Assembly (NCBI GenBank): GCA_017427485.1
Contig: JAFRSR010000122.1
Location: 1 to 46,284, forward strand
DNA length: 46,284 nucleotides
Direction: 5' to 3'
From: Kiritimatiellia bacterium
GTDB lineage: Bacteria; Verrucomicrobiota; Kiritimatiellia; RFP12; UBA1067
Part shown: positions 7,709-14,596 of the stretch, one piece after another
Position numbering within the stretch: position 1 is the first letter of the stretch
Layout: every line of letters starts with the position of its first letter
Translations under genes and position numbers: made by a program
Notes under the pieces: model-generated
What the model was told of the DNA's origin: nothing
Seen by the model: the letters and a program-made list of their open reading frames with translations, nothing else
Databases searched by the model: none

Positions 7709-8600
7709 TAAAACTGCAGAGGGTGGTACGGAGACCATCCTCCGCGCGGACGGGCATCGATTTCCACCCGAGCGCACGCAACAGCGGCGAATTGTCCACC
7801 ACGTTGTCCTCCACGAGCTTCCCGAGCCGTTCCGTGTTGAGCGGCAGATGCAGAAAATCCCCCACACGCGCCATGAACCGCATCAACCCCTTCGGGAACC
7901 GCCACAACCGCGCCTTCTTCCCCATCGCCTCGGCAATGAGCTCAATGAGCCGATTCGTCCCCACCGCCTCATCATCACACAACGCAAAAACCTGGTAGGG
8001 CCCGCTCGCCGAGCGGGCCGCATCCCCGCACAACGCCTCCACCACCGCACACGCATTCGCGACGCTTGTGAAACTCCGCTTGTTCTCCCACGCCGCGAGC
8101 GGCCAGGGGATCCCCTTGCGCACCACCTGCACGAGCAGGTTCAAATTGCCCTTGTTGCCGGGTCCGTGAATCATGCACGGACGCACCACGCGGATCTGCG
8201 TCCGCCCGCCCGCCACGCCGGCCAGAAACCCCTCGGCGGCGACCTTGCTGCGCGCGTAAGGCGTATCGCCGTCCACGGCCTTGATGCTGGAGAAATAGAC
8301 AAACCGCTCCACCTTCCCGCCACATGCGGCCCACAGCTTCTCCGTGAGTCCCACGTTGACGGTGAAGTAGCTCTCCGGGTCGCTCACCTTCTTGAGGTCA
8401 TGCGCCTTGCCCGCAAGGTGCACCACGGCGTCAATTTCGTTCCAGGGAATCTGCGCCAACTCGTCCCAGTTCCAGAACGCCGCATACGGTGCCTCGCCAC
8501 GCGCAACGTCGAGGGCAAGGCAGCGATGCCCCTTCTCCGAGAGGTACCGTACGAGGTTGCTCCCCACGAAACCGTAGGCGCCGCTAATAAGAATCGTCAT
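7701..8600 (-). CDS. NAD-dependent epimerase/dehydratase (GalE-like SDR)
   Basis: This 299-residue extended SDR begins with TILISGAYGFVGSNLVRYL, the GxxGxxG nucleotide-binding motif. It has SSIKAV as the catalytic serine region and YARSK as YxxxK. It probably epimerises or reduces the 4-keto sugar nucleotide used by the initiating transferase; GalE-like genes next to such transferases are common in O-antigen loci. It overlaps the upstream glycosyltransferase by 4 nt (ATGA). The segment AARSASGPYQ is encoded by an in-frame palindrome (7995-8023) that recurs outside genes at 10791-10820. Substrate uncertain. Confidence 0.8.
   Translation of the reverse strand: MTILISGAYGFVGSNLVRYLSEKGHRCLALDVARGEAPYAAFWNWDELAQIPWNEIDAVVHLAGKAHDLKKVSDPESYFTVNVGLTEKLWAACGGKVERFVYFSSIKAVDGDTPYARSKVAAEGFLAGVAGGRTQIRVVRPCMIHGPGNKGNLNLLVQVVRKGIPWPLAAWENKRSFTSVANACAVVEALCGDAARSASGPYQVFALCDDEAVGTNRLIELIAEAMGKKARLWRFPKGLMRFMARVGDFLHLPLNTERLGKLVEDNVVDNSPLLRALGWKSMPVRAEDGLRTTLCSFMV
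7995..8023. repeat. REP-like palindrome inside the epimerase gene
   Basis: GGTAG followed by GGCCCGCTCG-c-CGAGCGGGCC forms a hairpin in coding sequence. Nearly the same sequence lies at 10791-10820 in an intergenic region, which shows it is a dispersed repeat and not family-specific coding DNA. Confidence 0.75.
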
Positions 8601-9844
8601 GCCAGTTCCTCCACAAGCGCGGCGTACATCCCCGTGATCTTCTCGCGCGAGAAGCCTTCCTTCACGTAACGGTAGCCCGCTTCGCCCATCGCCGCGAGGT
8701 CCATCGTCCGCATCTGGCGGATCGTGTCGGCGAGGCCGTCGTCCGTCGTCGCGACCCCGCCGCCGCTCGCGCGCACGAACGCCGCGAGATCGCCGTCCGG
8801 CGGCGCCACCACGACGAGCGGCTTGCGCGCGCCGAGGATGCGGTAGATCTTGCTCGGAATGCCGTCGCTCGCGGCCTGGGCGTCCTGTCCCACATAGAAA
8901 AGATCGCTCTCCGCGTAGACGCCGGGCATTTCGCTGAGCGGACGGTACCCGCGGAATTCCACGTTGTCCATCCCCTCCGCCAGTTTTTCAAGACGCTTCC
9001 GGTCGCCGCCATCGCCCACGAAGAGCAGCCGCACGTCCGGCATCCCCCGCACGGCTTCCACCAACACGCCGAGGTTCTGCGGCACGCCCATGTTCCCCGC
9101 ATACGTCACGGTAAAACTCCCCCTGGGGGAAGCGGCGTCTCGCCGCTTCACTAGGACAACGGGCGTCTCGCCCGTTGCACTGGGAAAACGGGCATCTTGC
9201 CCGTTGTCCCCCCCATCCACCTCCACATAATTGGGAATCAACCGCACCTTCCCCTTCTCCGCCACGCGCCCGACGATCTTCTCGTACATCGCGGGCGTAA
9301 TGGTAGTGACGGCGGCGGCGTGCTTGTAGATGAAGCGCTCCAGCCATTGGAAGAACCGAATCACGAGGCGGTTCTTCATGTACCCCAAGTTCACTGCGAT
9401 GTCGGGATAGACCTCCTGCACGTTAAACACATAGCGGCACCGCTTCAACACGCCCACGAGCCAGGCGCCGAATCCGATGGTGATCGGCGGCGTGCAGGTG
9501 ATCAGCACGTCAATCTTGCCGATGAACAGGCACACGAACGTGCTGACCACATGGAACCAGATCCAGCTGAGCAACCGCAATGGCGACCAGATGCTCTTGT
9601 CCGGCATCGGCACGTGGTACACCCGCACGCCGTGGTAGTCGCTTTTTCTGACGGACGGCCAAAACGCCCACCGCATGGGCTGTTCCGCCTCCAGGCTGGG
9701 ATCGCGGTGAAAGTGCGGCGTGGTGGAGACAACCTTCACGCCGCAGCCGCCCTTCTTCAAATCCTCGGCGAGACCGGCCATGATCTGCGCCGTGCTCACG
9801 TTGTCCGGCGAGAAGATCAAACTCAATATGACGACGTTCTTCAC
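8597..9844 (-). CDS. Glycosyltransferase family 4, WbuB-like
   Basis: This 415-residue GT-B transferase has N-terminal VVILSLIFSPDNVSTAQIMAGLA and the YVFNVQEVYPDIAVNLGYM block typical of WbuB-like enzymes. The C-terminal half has VTYAGNMGVPQNL and SKIYRILGARKPLVVV. WbuB-type enzymes often add the second sugar, an N-acetyl-6-deoxyhexosamine. Between the two domains about 30 residues (NGQDARFPSATGE through KRRDAASP) are encoded by three consecutive palindromes at 9129-9205, an in-frame repeat insertion in the interdomain linker. It overlaps both neighbours by 4 nt. Confidence 0.85.
   Translation of the reverse strand: MKNVVILSLIFSPDNVSTAQIMAGLAEDLKKGGCGVKVVSTTPHFHRDPSLEAEQPMRWAFWPSVRKSDYHGVRVYHVPMPDKSIWSPLRLLSWIWFHVVSTFVCLFIGKIDVLITCTPPITIGFGAWLVGVLKRCRYVFNVQEVYPDIAVNLGYMKNRLVIRFFQWLERFIYKHAAAVTTITPAMYEKIVGRVAEKGKVRLIPNYVEVDGGDNGQDARFPSATGETPVVLVKRRDAASPRGSFTVTYAGNMGVPQNLGVLVEAVRGMPDVRLLFVGDGGDRKRLEKLAEGMDNVEFRGYRPLSEMPGVYAESDLFYVGQDAQAASDGIPSKIYRILGARKPLVVVAPPDGDLAAFVRASGGGVATTDDGLADTIRQMRTMDLAAMGEAGYRYVKEGFSREKITGMYAALVEELA
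9129..9205. repeat. Three tandem REP-like palindromes inside a glycosyltransferase gene
   Basis: GAAGCGGCG-tct-CGCCGCTTC (9129-9149), AACGGGCG-tct-CGCCCGTT (9158-9176) and AACGGGC-atctt-GCCCGTT (9187-9205). The arms differ but the loops are shared with palindromes at 1716-1740, 3999-4015 and 4093-4117. The frame is kept open through all three. Confidence 0.8.
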
Positions 9845-10617
9845 TTCTTCAATTCACCGATCTTCTTATCCACGAGACACCGATACCACAACCCCTGCCA
9901 AAAATTCCAGTAGAGACCCGCCCAGCCATCGAGAAAACCACCTTTGAGAAAATAGCGGATGCAGAAATAGGCGAACGCGCGGAGATAGCGCGGCAATTTG
10001 TAATACGCGCGTTTGTTGGCGTTCACCGCGCCGCTCAGCGCCATGCGGGCCTCGCGTTCGGCATAGACGTGGTGCTTCGCCTTCCAGTCGGACATCGACA
10101 TGAGGGAGTCATCGACGAAATACCAGTCCGCGTCCCACACCGTACCCGTCACATCCAGTTTCTCGTCCATCACCGCCTCCGGATAGCGCGCACAGCCTCG
10201 CCGGAACATACGTATGATGCGAAGCTTGGGCTTGTCGTGTCGAATCCGCATGCCGTGAAAGACGCGCTTCAGCTCTAACGTCACGCCGGCGACTGCCTTG
10301 TCATCCTGGCCGATCCATGACTTCATCCGCTCCACCGTGTCGTCCGTCAGGTATTCGTCGGCATCCAACCGCAGAATCCACCCCGCCTCAAGCGGCAGAT
10401 TGTCTAGCGCCCAGTTGAACTGCACGGCCTGGTTGCCCGGCCATTCGTGGTAAACGACCGTCGCGCCCATCTCCTGCGCGGTCTTGTCGCTCTCGTCAGT
10501 CGAAAGGCAGTCCACCACGAAAACCTGCCGAGGGTTCAAATCCCTCAGTTTCTCAAGGCACCGCCGGATATGCAGCGCCTCGTTCTTCTGCAGGATGATG
10601 ATTGCGAGGTCGGTCAT
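9841..10617 (-). CDS. Glycosyltransferase family 2 (WaaE/KdtX-like)
   Basis: This 258-residue GT-A transferase begins TDLAIIILQKNEALHIRRCL and carries the metal/nucleotide-binding DADE motif in ILRLDADEYL (about residue 90). Its shape and the C-terminal region, GGFLDGWAGLYWNFWQGLWY, fit the LPS-core beta-glycosyltransferase group WaaE/KdtX, which inverts the anomeric bond. The ATG at 10617 is chosen because the frame above it runs into the heptamer repeat and because a TGCTATACT box lies 15 nt upstream. It overlaps the next gene by 4 nt. It may head its own transcript inside the operon. Confidence 0.8.
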   Translation of the reverse strand: MTDLAIIILQKNEALHIRRCLEKLRDLNPRQVFVVDCLSTDESDKTAQEMGATVVYHEWPGNQAVQFNWALDNLPLEAGWILRLDADEYLTDDTVERMKSWIGQDDKAVAGVTLELKRVFHGMRIRHDKPKLRIIRMFRRGCARYPEAVMDEKLDVTGTVWDADWYFVDDSLMSMSDWKAKHHVYAEREARMALSGAVNANKRAYYKLPRYLRAFAYFCIRYFLKGGFLDGWAGLYWNFWQGLWYRCLVDKKIGELKK

Positions 10618-10632
10618 TGTGAAAGTGAAAGT

Positions 10633-10641
10633 AGTATAGCA
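10633..10641 (-). promoter_or_regulatory. Extended -10 box (TGCTATACT) before the GT2 gene
   Basis: On the minus strand TGC-TATACT ends 15 nt before the ATG at 10617, so the leader would be only about 8 nt. It lies in the longest gap (10618-10839) in the 4.2-30 kb stretch of the operon, consistent with an internal promoter. Confidence 0.5.
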
Positions 10642-10651
10642 AAATGACGGT

Positions 10652-10856
10652 CCGAAGTCCAACAGCCAAAGTCCTACGTCTAAAGTCCTAAGTCCTACAT
10701 CCTTTGTCTTCTGTCCTTTGTCCCCTTTTAGGACAGAAGACAAAAGACAGAGGACGAAGACCTTTAGGACAAAAGACGAAGGACTCAAATGGTAGGGCCC
10801 GCTCGCCGGGCGGGCCGCACTCCCCCCAACCACTAGCCACTAATCACTAACCACAA
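10652..10856. repeat. Heptamer inverted repeat plus palindrome, intergenic
   Basis: This fills the gap between two glycosyltransferase genes. It holds AAGTCCTA-type units, then opposing arms of the GGACAGA/AGACAAA family (about 10700-10755). A copy of the GGGCCCGCTCG palindrome (10791-10820) follows, then CACTAGC/CACTAATCACTAACCAC units (10827-10856). No gene is visible. Confidence 0.8.
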
Positions 10857-11997
10857 ACTCCGGTCTTTCCACCTTGTCCGGCGCGAGCAACCACTCATAC
10901 GCCGCCTTCATCTTGGCGCCGATGCCCTTCCACGAGAAATCCCGGCGGATCCATTCGCGCCCGCGCGCGCCCATCGCCGCGCGCTCCTCGTCGCTTATCG
11001 CCATCATCTCCTTCAGCGCCACCGCCAGCGGTTCCACGCCGATCGGCACCCACCTGCCGCACCGCTCGCGCTCCAGTCCCTGCCACGGCGTCCCCTGGCT
11101 CGCAATCACGGGCGTCCCGCTCGCGAGCGCCTCCGCCACCGTCACGCCGAAGTTCTCCGTGTCGCTCGGCAACACATAGATATCGCCCCCCGCCAGAAAC
11201 TCGTACTTCGCGGGACCGTTGATCTCCCCCACAAACGACACGCGCGGCACATGCCCCTCCGCCACGATCCCCTTCAGCTCATCCAACATCCCGCAGTCCG
11301 GCCCAGCGATCACCAGCTCCCATCCTTCTCGCGCAACCATCCCCCACGCTCTTACCAGCCGATCAACACCTTTGACCTTATGCAACCTACCAAAGAACAC
11401 CACCTTCTTCATTCGTTTGCCGGCCCCAGAACCAGAAACCAGAAACTCGGCCCTAGAAATTTCCAACTCCGGCAAATCCATCCCGATCGGCACGATCGCC
11501 ACCGGCTGCCGATACCCCTGCGCCCGAATCTCCTCATACTCCTTATCGCTCGTTGCGTGAAACATGTTAGCCCGCCGCAGGACTTGATTCTGAAACAGCC
11601 AGCCGAATATCTTCTTCTTCCAGTACCCCTTCCGCAACGCCCACGCCGCCAACGTGCCGCGCGGTGCCACCACCAATTTGCATCGCGTTCCCTTCACGAC
11701 CCAGCCTGGATAGACCGACGGCATGTTCCATAGGCCATTTGAGTGAAGTATATCCGCATCTCTACACGCCTTCCTCAATCCATCCCGCATAAGCGGATTT
11801 GCCCCCGGAAGACACCTGCTGCGCAAATAAGGGTAAGCTACATAGTCAAAAGGGAAATCGCGCGACCCATCCCGCATCCGTGCATGAAGGCATACGTCCA
11901 CGCCAACCGCGTTGAGCCCGCAGCACAATCCCGGAACCGAATACGATGGTCCCGATGCCTCCATCCCAATACCAGAAACTGTCTGAATGACCCTCAT
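10840..11997 (-). CDS. Glycosyltransferase family 4 (GT-B)
   Basis: About 385 residues. The N-terminus RVIQTVSGIGMEASGPSYSV is typical of glycosyl_transferase_4 domains. The C-terminal donor-site block DIYVLPSDTENFGVTVAEALASGTPVIAS carries the EX7E-type arrangement of retaining GT4 enzymes. An in-frame ATG 21 nt upstream (12018) is possible but gives an atypical N-terminus and neither site has a good ribosome site. The upstream LicD gene stops at 12026. Near residue 185 the sequence FLVSGSGAG is encoded by CCAGAA/CCAGAAA-type simple repeats. Sugar specificity unknown. Confidence 0.8.
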   Translation of the reverse strand: MRVIQTVSGIGMEASGPSYSVPGLCCGLNAVGVDVCLHARMRDGSRDFPFDYVAYPYLRSRCLPGANPLMRDGLRKACRDADILHSNGLWNMPSVYPGWVVKGTRCKLVVAPRGTLAAWALRKGYWKKKIFGWLFQNQVLRRANMFHATSDKEYEEIRAQGYRQPVAIVPIGMDLPELEISRAEFLVSGSGAGKRMKKVVFFGRLHKVKGVDRLVRAWGMVAREGWELVIAGPDCGMLDELKGIVAEGHVPRVSFVGEINGPAKYEFLAGGDIYVLPSDTENFGVTVAEALASGTPVIASQGTPWQGLERERCGRWVPIGVEPLAVALKEMMAISDEERAAMGARGREWIRRDFSWKGIGAKMKAAYEWLLAPDKVERPEFVVSD

Positions 11998-12025
11998 AGG
12001 CAAATACCAGACCCGCATCAGATGA

Positions 12026-12730
12026 TTATTGCAGTGCCTCTTCTAGTGTGACCGAATAACCGAACTCGGGCATCTTCAGCGGTTGTTCGATATCGGATGG
12101 CGTCCAACTCGGATCGGGGACCTTCCACCCCTTCCCATAGTTTGTCACAAGGACCTCGTCGTAGTTGGCTGGGACTGGCACCTGAACACCATACGCCTCT
12201 ACAAACGTCACGTCCGTGATCTGTGGATACCTGACGCCTAGCAGGCTATTGGCCGTAGTGTCCGGGTAGTGTTCCTTCTCGTCCCAATAGTACGAATGGG
12301 CGATGCGTCTATTCTCATACGGCATATAAGCGTAGAAATCAATCGGCACGCCATCGTAGACAAGCTTAAATACCGTCAGCTCGCCCTTGTATTTCCAGCC
12401 AAACATATACCCAAATCCATTGTCGATAAAGATCTTCAACACGTCGCGCGCGCTAATCCGATCGGCTAAGAAGCCAAAATCAAGATCGTCATCGCTCGAT
12501 ATGAACTTATGGTCACGTACCAAGCCCAACAACGTGCCTGAAGTCGCGTAGGCAAAGATACCATTTTTCGTGAAGACTTCAACGGTTTTTGCCAACACTC
12601 CAGGACCGCGTTTCCTCAGCAGGCGACGGCGATGCGGAACCGCATAAAGACGGTACGCCCAATGCAAAAAAGGATAAAGCATCCTCCCAAGAGCATTTCC
12701 CTTCAACATCTTGACAATGAACTTTTTCAT
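12026..12730 (-). CDS. LicD-family phosphotransferase
   Basis: The 234-residue protein carries the LicD/fukutin signature: ATSGTLLGLVRDHKFISSDDDLDFGF (about residues 62-87), with the GTLLG and DDDLD metal-binding motifs. LicD enzymes transfer phosphocholine, and fukutin/FKRP relatives transfer ribitol-phosphate, from a CDP-activated donor to a sugar hydroxyl. The two upstream genes are an IspD/TarI-like CTP transferase and an SDR, so the substrate here is probably a CDP-polyol or CDP-sugar-like molecule made by them. A ribosome site AAAGGA precedes the ATG, 13 nt after the SDR stop. It predicts a phosphodiester-linked side group on the polysaccharide. Confidence 0.85.
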   Translation of the reverse strand: MKKFIVKMLKGNALGRMLYPFLHWAYRLYAVPHRRRLLRKRGPGVLAKTVEVFTKNGIFAYATSGTLLGLVRDHKFISSDDDLDFGFLADRISARDVLKIFIDNGFGYMFGWKYKGELTVFKLVYDGVPIDFYAYMPYENRRIAHSYYWDEKEHYPDTTANSLLGVRYPQITDVTFVEAYGVQVPVPANYDEVLVTNYGKGWKVPDPSWTPSDIEQPLKMPEFGYSVTLEEALQ

Positions 12731-12743
12731 CTCGCCAATCCTT

Positions 12744-13796
12744 TCATGGCTTCATTCCGCGCAATATCTTAACTGTCTCAGGCAATCCGACATCAGCCGG
12801 GATCTGCCCACTCCATCCCAACTGCTCCAAGCGTTCAGCATCGAGGCTAGAGTTCAACATGGGATTGAAGCGTTGGCGATCTTCATCCTTAGGGACATCA
12901 TAGCGGACCTGTACGCCGCCAGCTCGTGCCAGTATCTCTGTCATCTGCCGAATGCTCAAGATCGAATCGCGGTTTGACACATTGTAGGCCTGTGCCGGCT
13001 GCCCAGATGCGGCCACATGCAGAATCGCGCAAGCGCAATCCAGGCAATGACAATAGCTCCGGATTTGCGCACCGTCACTTTTGAGTGTCAAGTCCTGACC
13101 TCTCGCGGCCTGGTAGGCAAAAAGGCTTGAAACGCGCCCATCGGTAGGCTTCGCCGTCGGACCATAGATATGGCCGGGGCGAACGATTGAGACATTGATC
13201 CCCATCTGCCGATGTGCCGCCACGCACAACGCCTCCGCCGCACGTTTCGCCTCAGCATAGCAACTACGTGGATTCACGGGGTCCACAATGCCATATGAAT
13301 CTTCGGCCGACGGCGCGTCAGAACTCTTCACGCCGTAAACCTCGCTACTCGAGATATAGACCACTTTCTTCGCCTGACACCGAGCTGCATACGTCAACAG
13401 CTCATGCAAGCCCATGACATTTGAAATGAGCGTATCAACTGGCGCTGACATAAAGTCGCCTGGTGCGGCCGGGCTCGCCGCATGAACCACCACATCCACC
13501 GGCTCGCTAAACGCCAACGGCCGCAGCGCCTCATACTGGACAGGCCTGACTACCGACTCTGCCCCCGCAAACCGCTCTTTCAACTTGGCGACATTACGCC
13601 CAGCCGCATAAACACACTGACAACTAGCCGTTATCAGCAAATCAACGACTGCGGAACCAATCAACCCGCCCGCTCCCGTAACCAACACACGCCATCCGCT
13701 TGTCTGCGCAGGAACAGACGGCACGAATGTTTCGAGCCGTTTGCGGTACAGAGGATTCTGGAGAAGTCCATCCACGATTATTTTCTCTGATCCCAC
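12744..13796 (-). CDS. NAD-dependent epimerase/dehydratase (extended SDR)
   Basis: 350 residues. RVLVTGAGGLIGSAVVDLL is the nucleotide-binding motif, YISSSEVYG the catalytic serine region and CYAEAKRAAE the YxxxK site. It resembles UDP-glucuronate decarboxylase and dTDP-glucose-dehydratase-like SDRs. Between an IspD-like cytidylyltransferase and LicD it may make or modify the CDP-linked group, but a role on another nucleotide sugar is possible. The annotated GTG overlaps the cytidylyltransferase by 19 nt. A second GTG at 13775, 2 nt after that stop, is an equally good start and would keep the nucleotide-binding region. Confidence 0.75.
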   Translation of the reverse strand: MGSEKIIVDGLLQNPLYRKRLETFVPSVPAQTSGWRVLVTGAGGLIGSAVVDLLITASCQCVYAAGRNVAKLKERFAGAESVVRPVQYEALRPLAFSEPVDVVVHAASPAAPGDFMSAPVDTLISNVMGLHELLTYAARCQAKKVVYISSSEVYGVKSSDAPSAEDSYGIVDPVNPRSCYAEAKRAAEALCVAAHRQMGINVSIVRPGHIYGPTAKPTDGRVSSLFAYQAARGQDLTLKSDGAQIRSYCHCLDCACAILHVAASGQPAQAYNVSNRDSILSIRQMTEILARAGGVQVRYDVPKDEDRQRFNPMLNSSLDAERLEQLGWSGQIPADVGLPETVKILRGMKP

Positions 13797-14497
13797 GCAC
13801 TCTTCTCGGCGGAAAGAAGCGCCTTGAAGATATCGATGTCATCCATCGTAGTGAGCTTCACGTTCTTTTCGCTCCCCTTCGAGAAATAAACAGTTTCGCC
13901 AAGCTCTGTCATGAGCGAACATGTTGCCGTCGCATTGGTGATACCACGCTTTGCAGCTTCACCATGAGCCCAGAGCAGTTTCTCAAGCGAAAACGTCTGC
14001 GGCGTCTGCGTCCGCCAGAGTTCGTTACGCGGAACTGTTTTATTGGAGAACGCTGGATCCTTGCTGTAATACATCACTTCTACACAAGGGATACAGGTAA
14101 CAGCGTTCCCCTTGGCTCGATAGACGGCAAGATTCTCGGCGATGACATCATCGCCAATCATGGGTCGTATCCCGTCATGAATCATGACCGCCGTATCTGG
14201 CGGACACTCCAATTCCGCCACCGCATTGATTCCGTTCTTGATAGATTCCTGCCCAACAGCGCCGCCTGGAACTACGCTCTTCAATTTGGATATGCCAAAC
14301 TGCTTGGCATACGCCCAGACAAATTCCGTCCAATTGGGCAAGGTCACAACGACAATCCCATCAATCTCGGGATTACGCTGGAACCGTTCCATCGTATACA
14401 CAATTACGGGCTTGTCCTGCACATTGAGGAACTGTTTGGGGATGTTCTGCCCCATTCGTGCCCCTGTTCCACCAGCGATAAGAACTACTATTGTCAT
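13778..14497 (-). CDS. IspD/TarI-family cytidylyltransferase
   Basis: About 239 residues. The N-terminal CTP-binding motif is VVLIAGGTGARMGQNIPKQFL, followed by VMIHDGIRPMI and LWRTQTPQTFSLE, all diagnostic of IspD/TarI/Bcs1. The family joins CTP to methylerythritol 4-phosphate (IspD) or ribitol 5-phosphate (TarI). Its place directly before an SDR and LicD argues for a polyol-phosphate or related alcohol phosphate rather than isoprenoid synthesis. A ribosome site AAAGGA precedes the second ATG (14497) by 7 nt; an ATG at 14500 is an alternative. The 96 nt upstream to 14597 hold nothing recognisable. Confidence 0.8.
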   Translation of the reverse strand: MTIVVLIAGGTGARMGQNIPKQFLNVQDKPVIVYTMERFQRNPEIDGIVVVTLPNWTEFVWAYAKQFGISKLKSVVPGGAVGQESIKNGINAVAELECPPDTAVMIHDGIRPMIGDDVIAENLAVYRAKGNAVTCIPCVEVMYYSKDPAFSNKTVPRNELWRTQTPQTFSLEKLLWAHGEAAKRGITNATATCSLMTELGETVYFSKGSEKNVKLTTMDDIDIFKALLSAEKSAWDQRK

Positions 14498-14596
14498 CAT
14501 CTTATCCTTTCTCTAATCAACACCACTAATTTTCACACAGACTTCTCAGTTCCAGCCAAATCCATAACATAATCGTCATTTAAAAATTGGCGGTCA

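Noticed and set aside
7674..8669. 331-codon plus-strand frame opposite the epimerase
   Set aside because: His/Arg/Pro-rich shadow; the minus strand carries the SDR motifs and couples to its neighbours by 4-nt overlaps.
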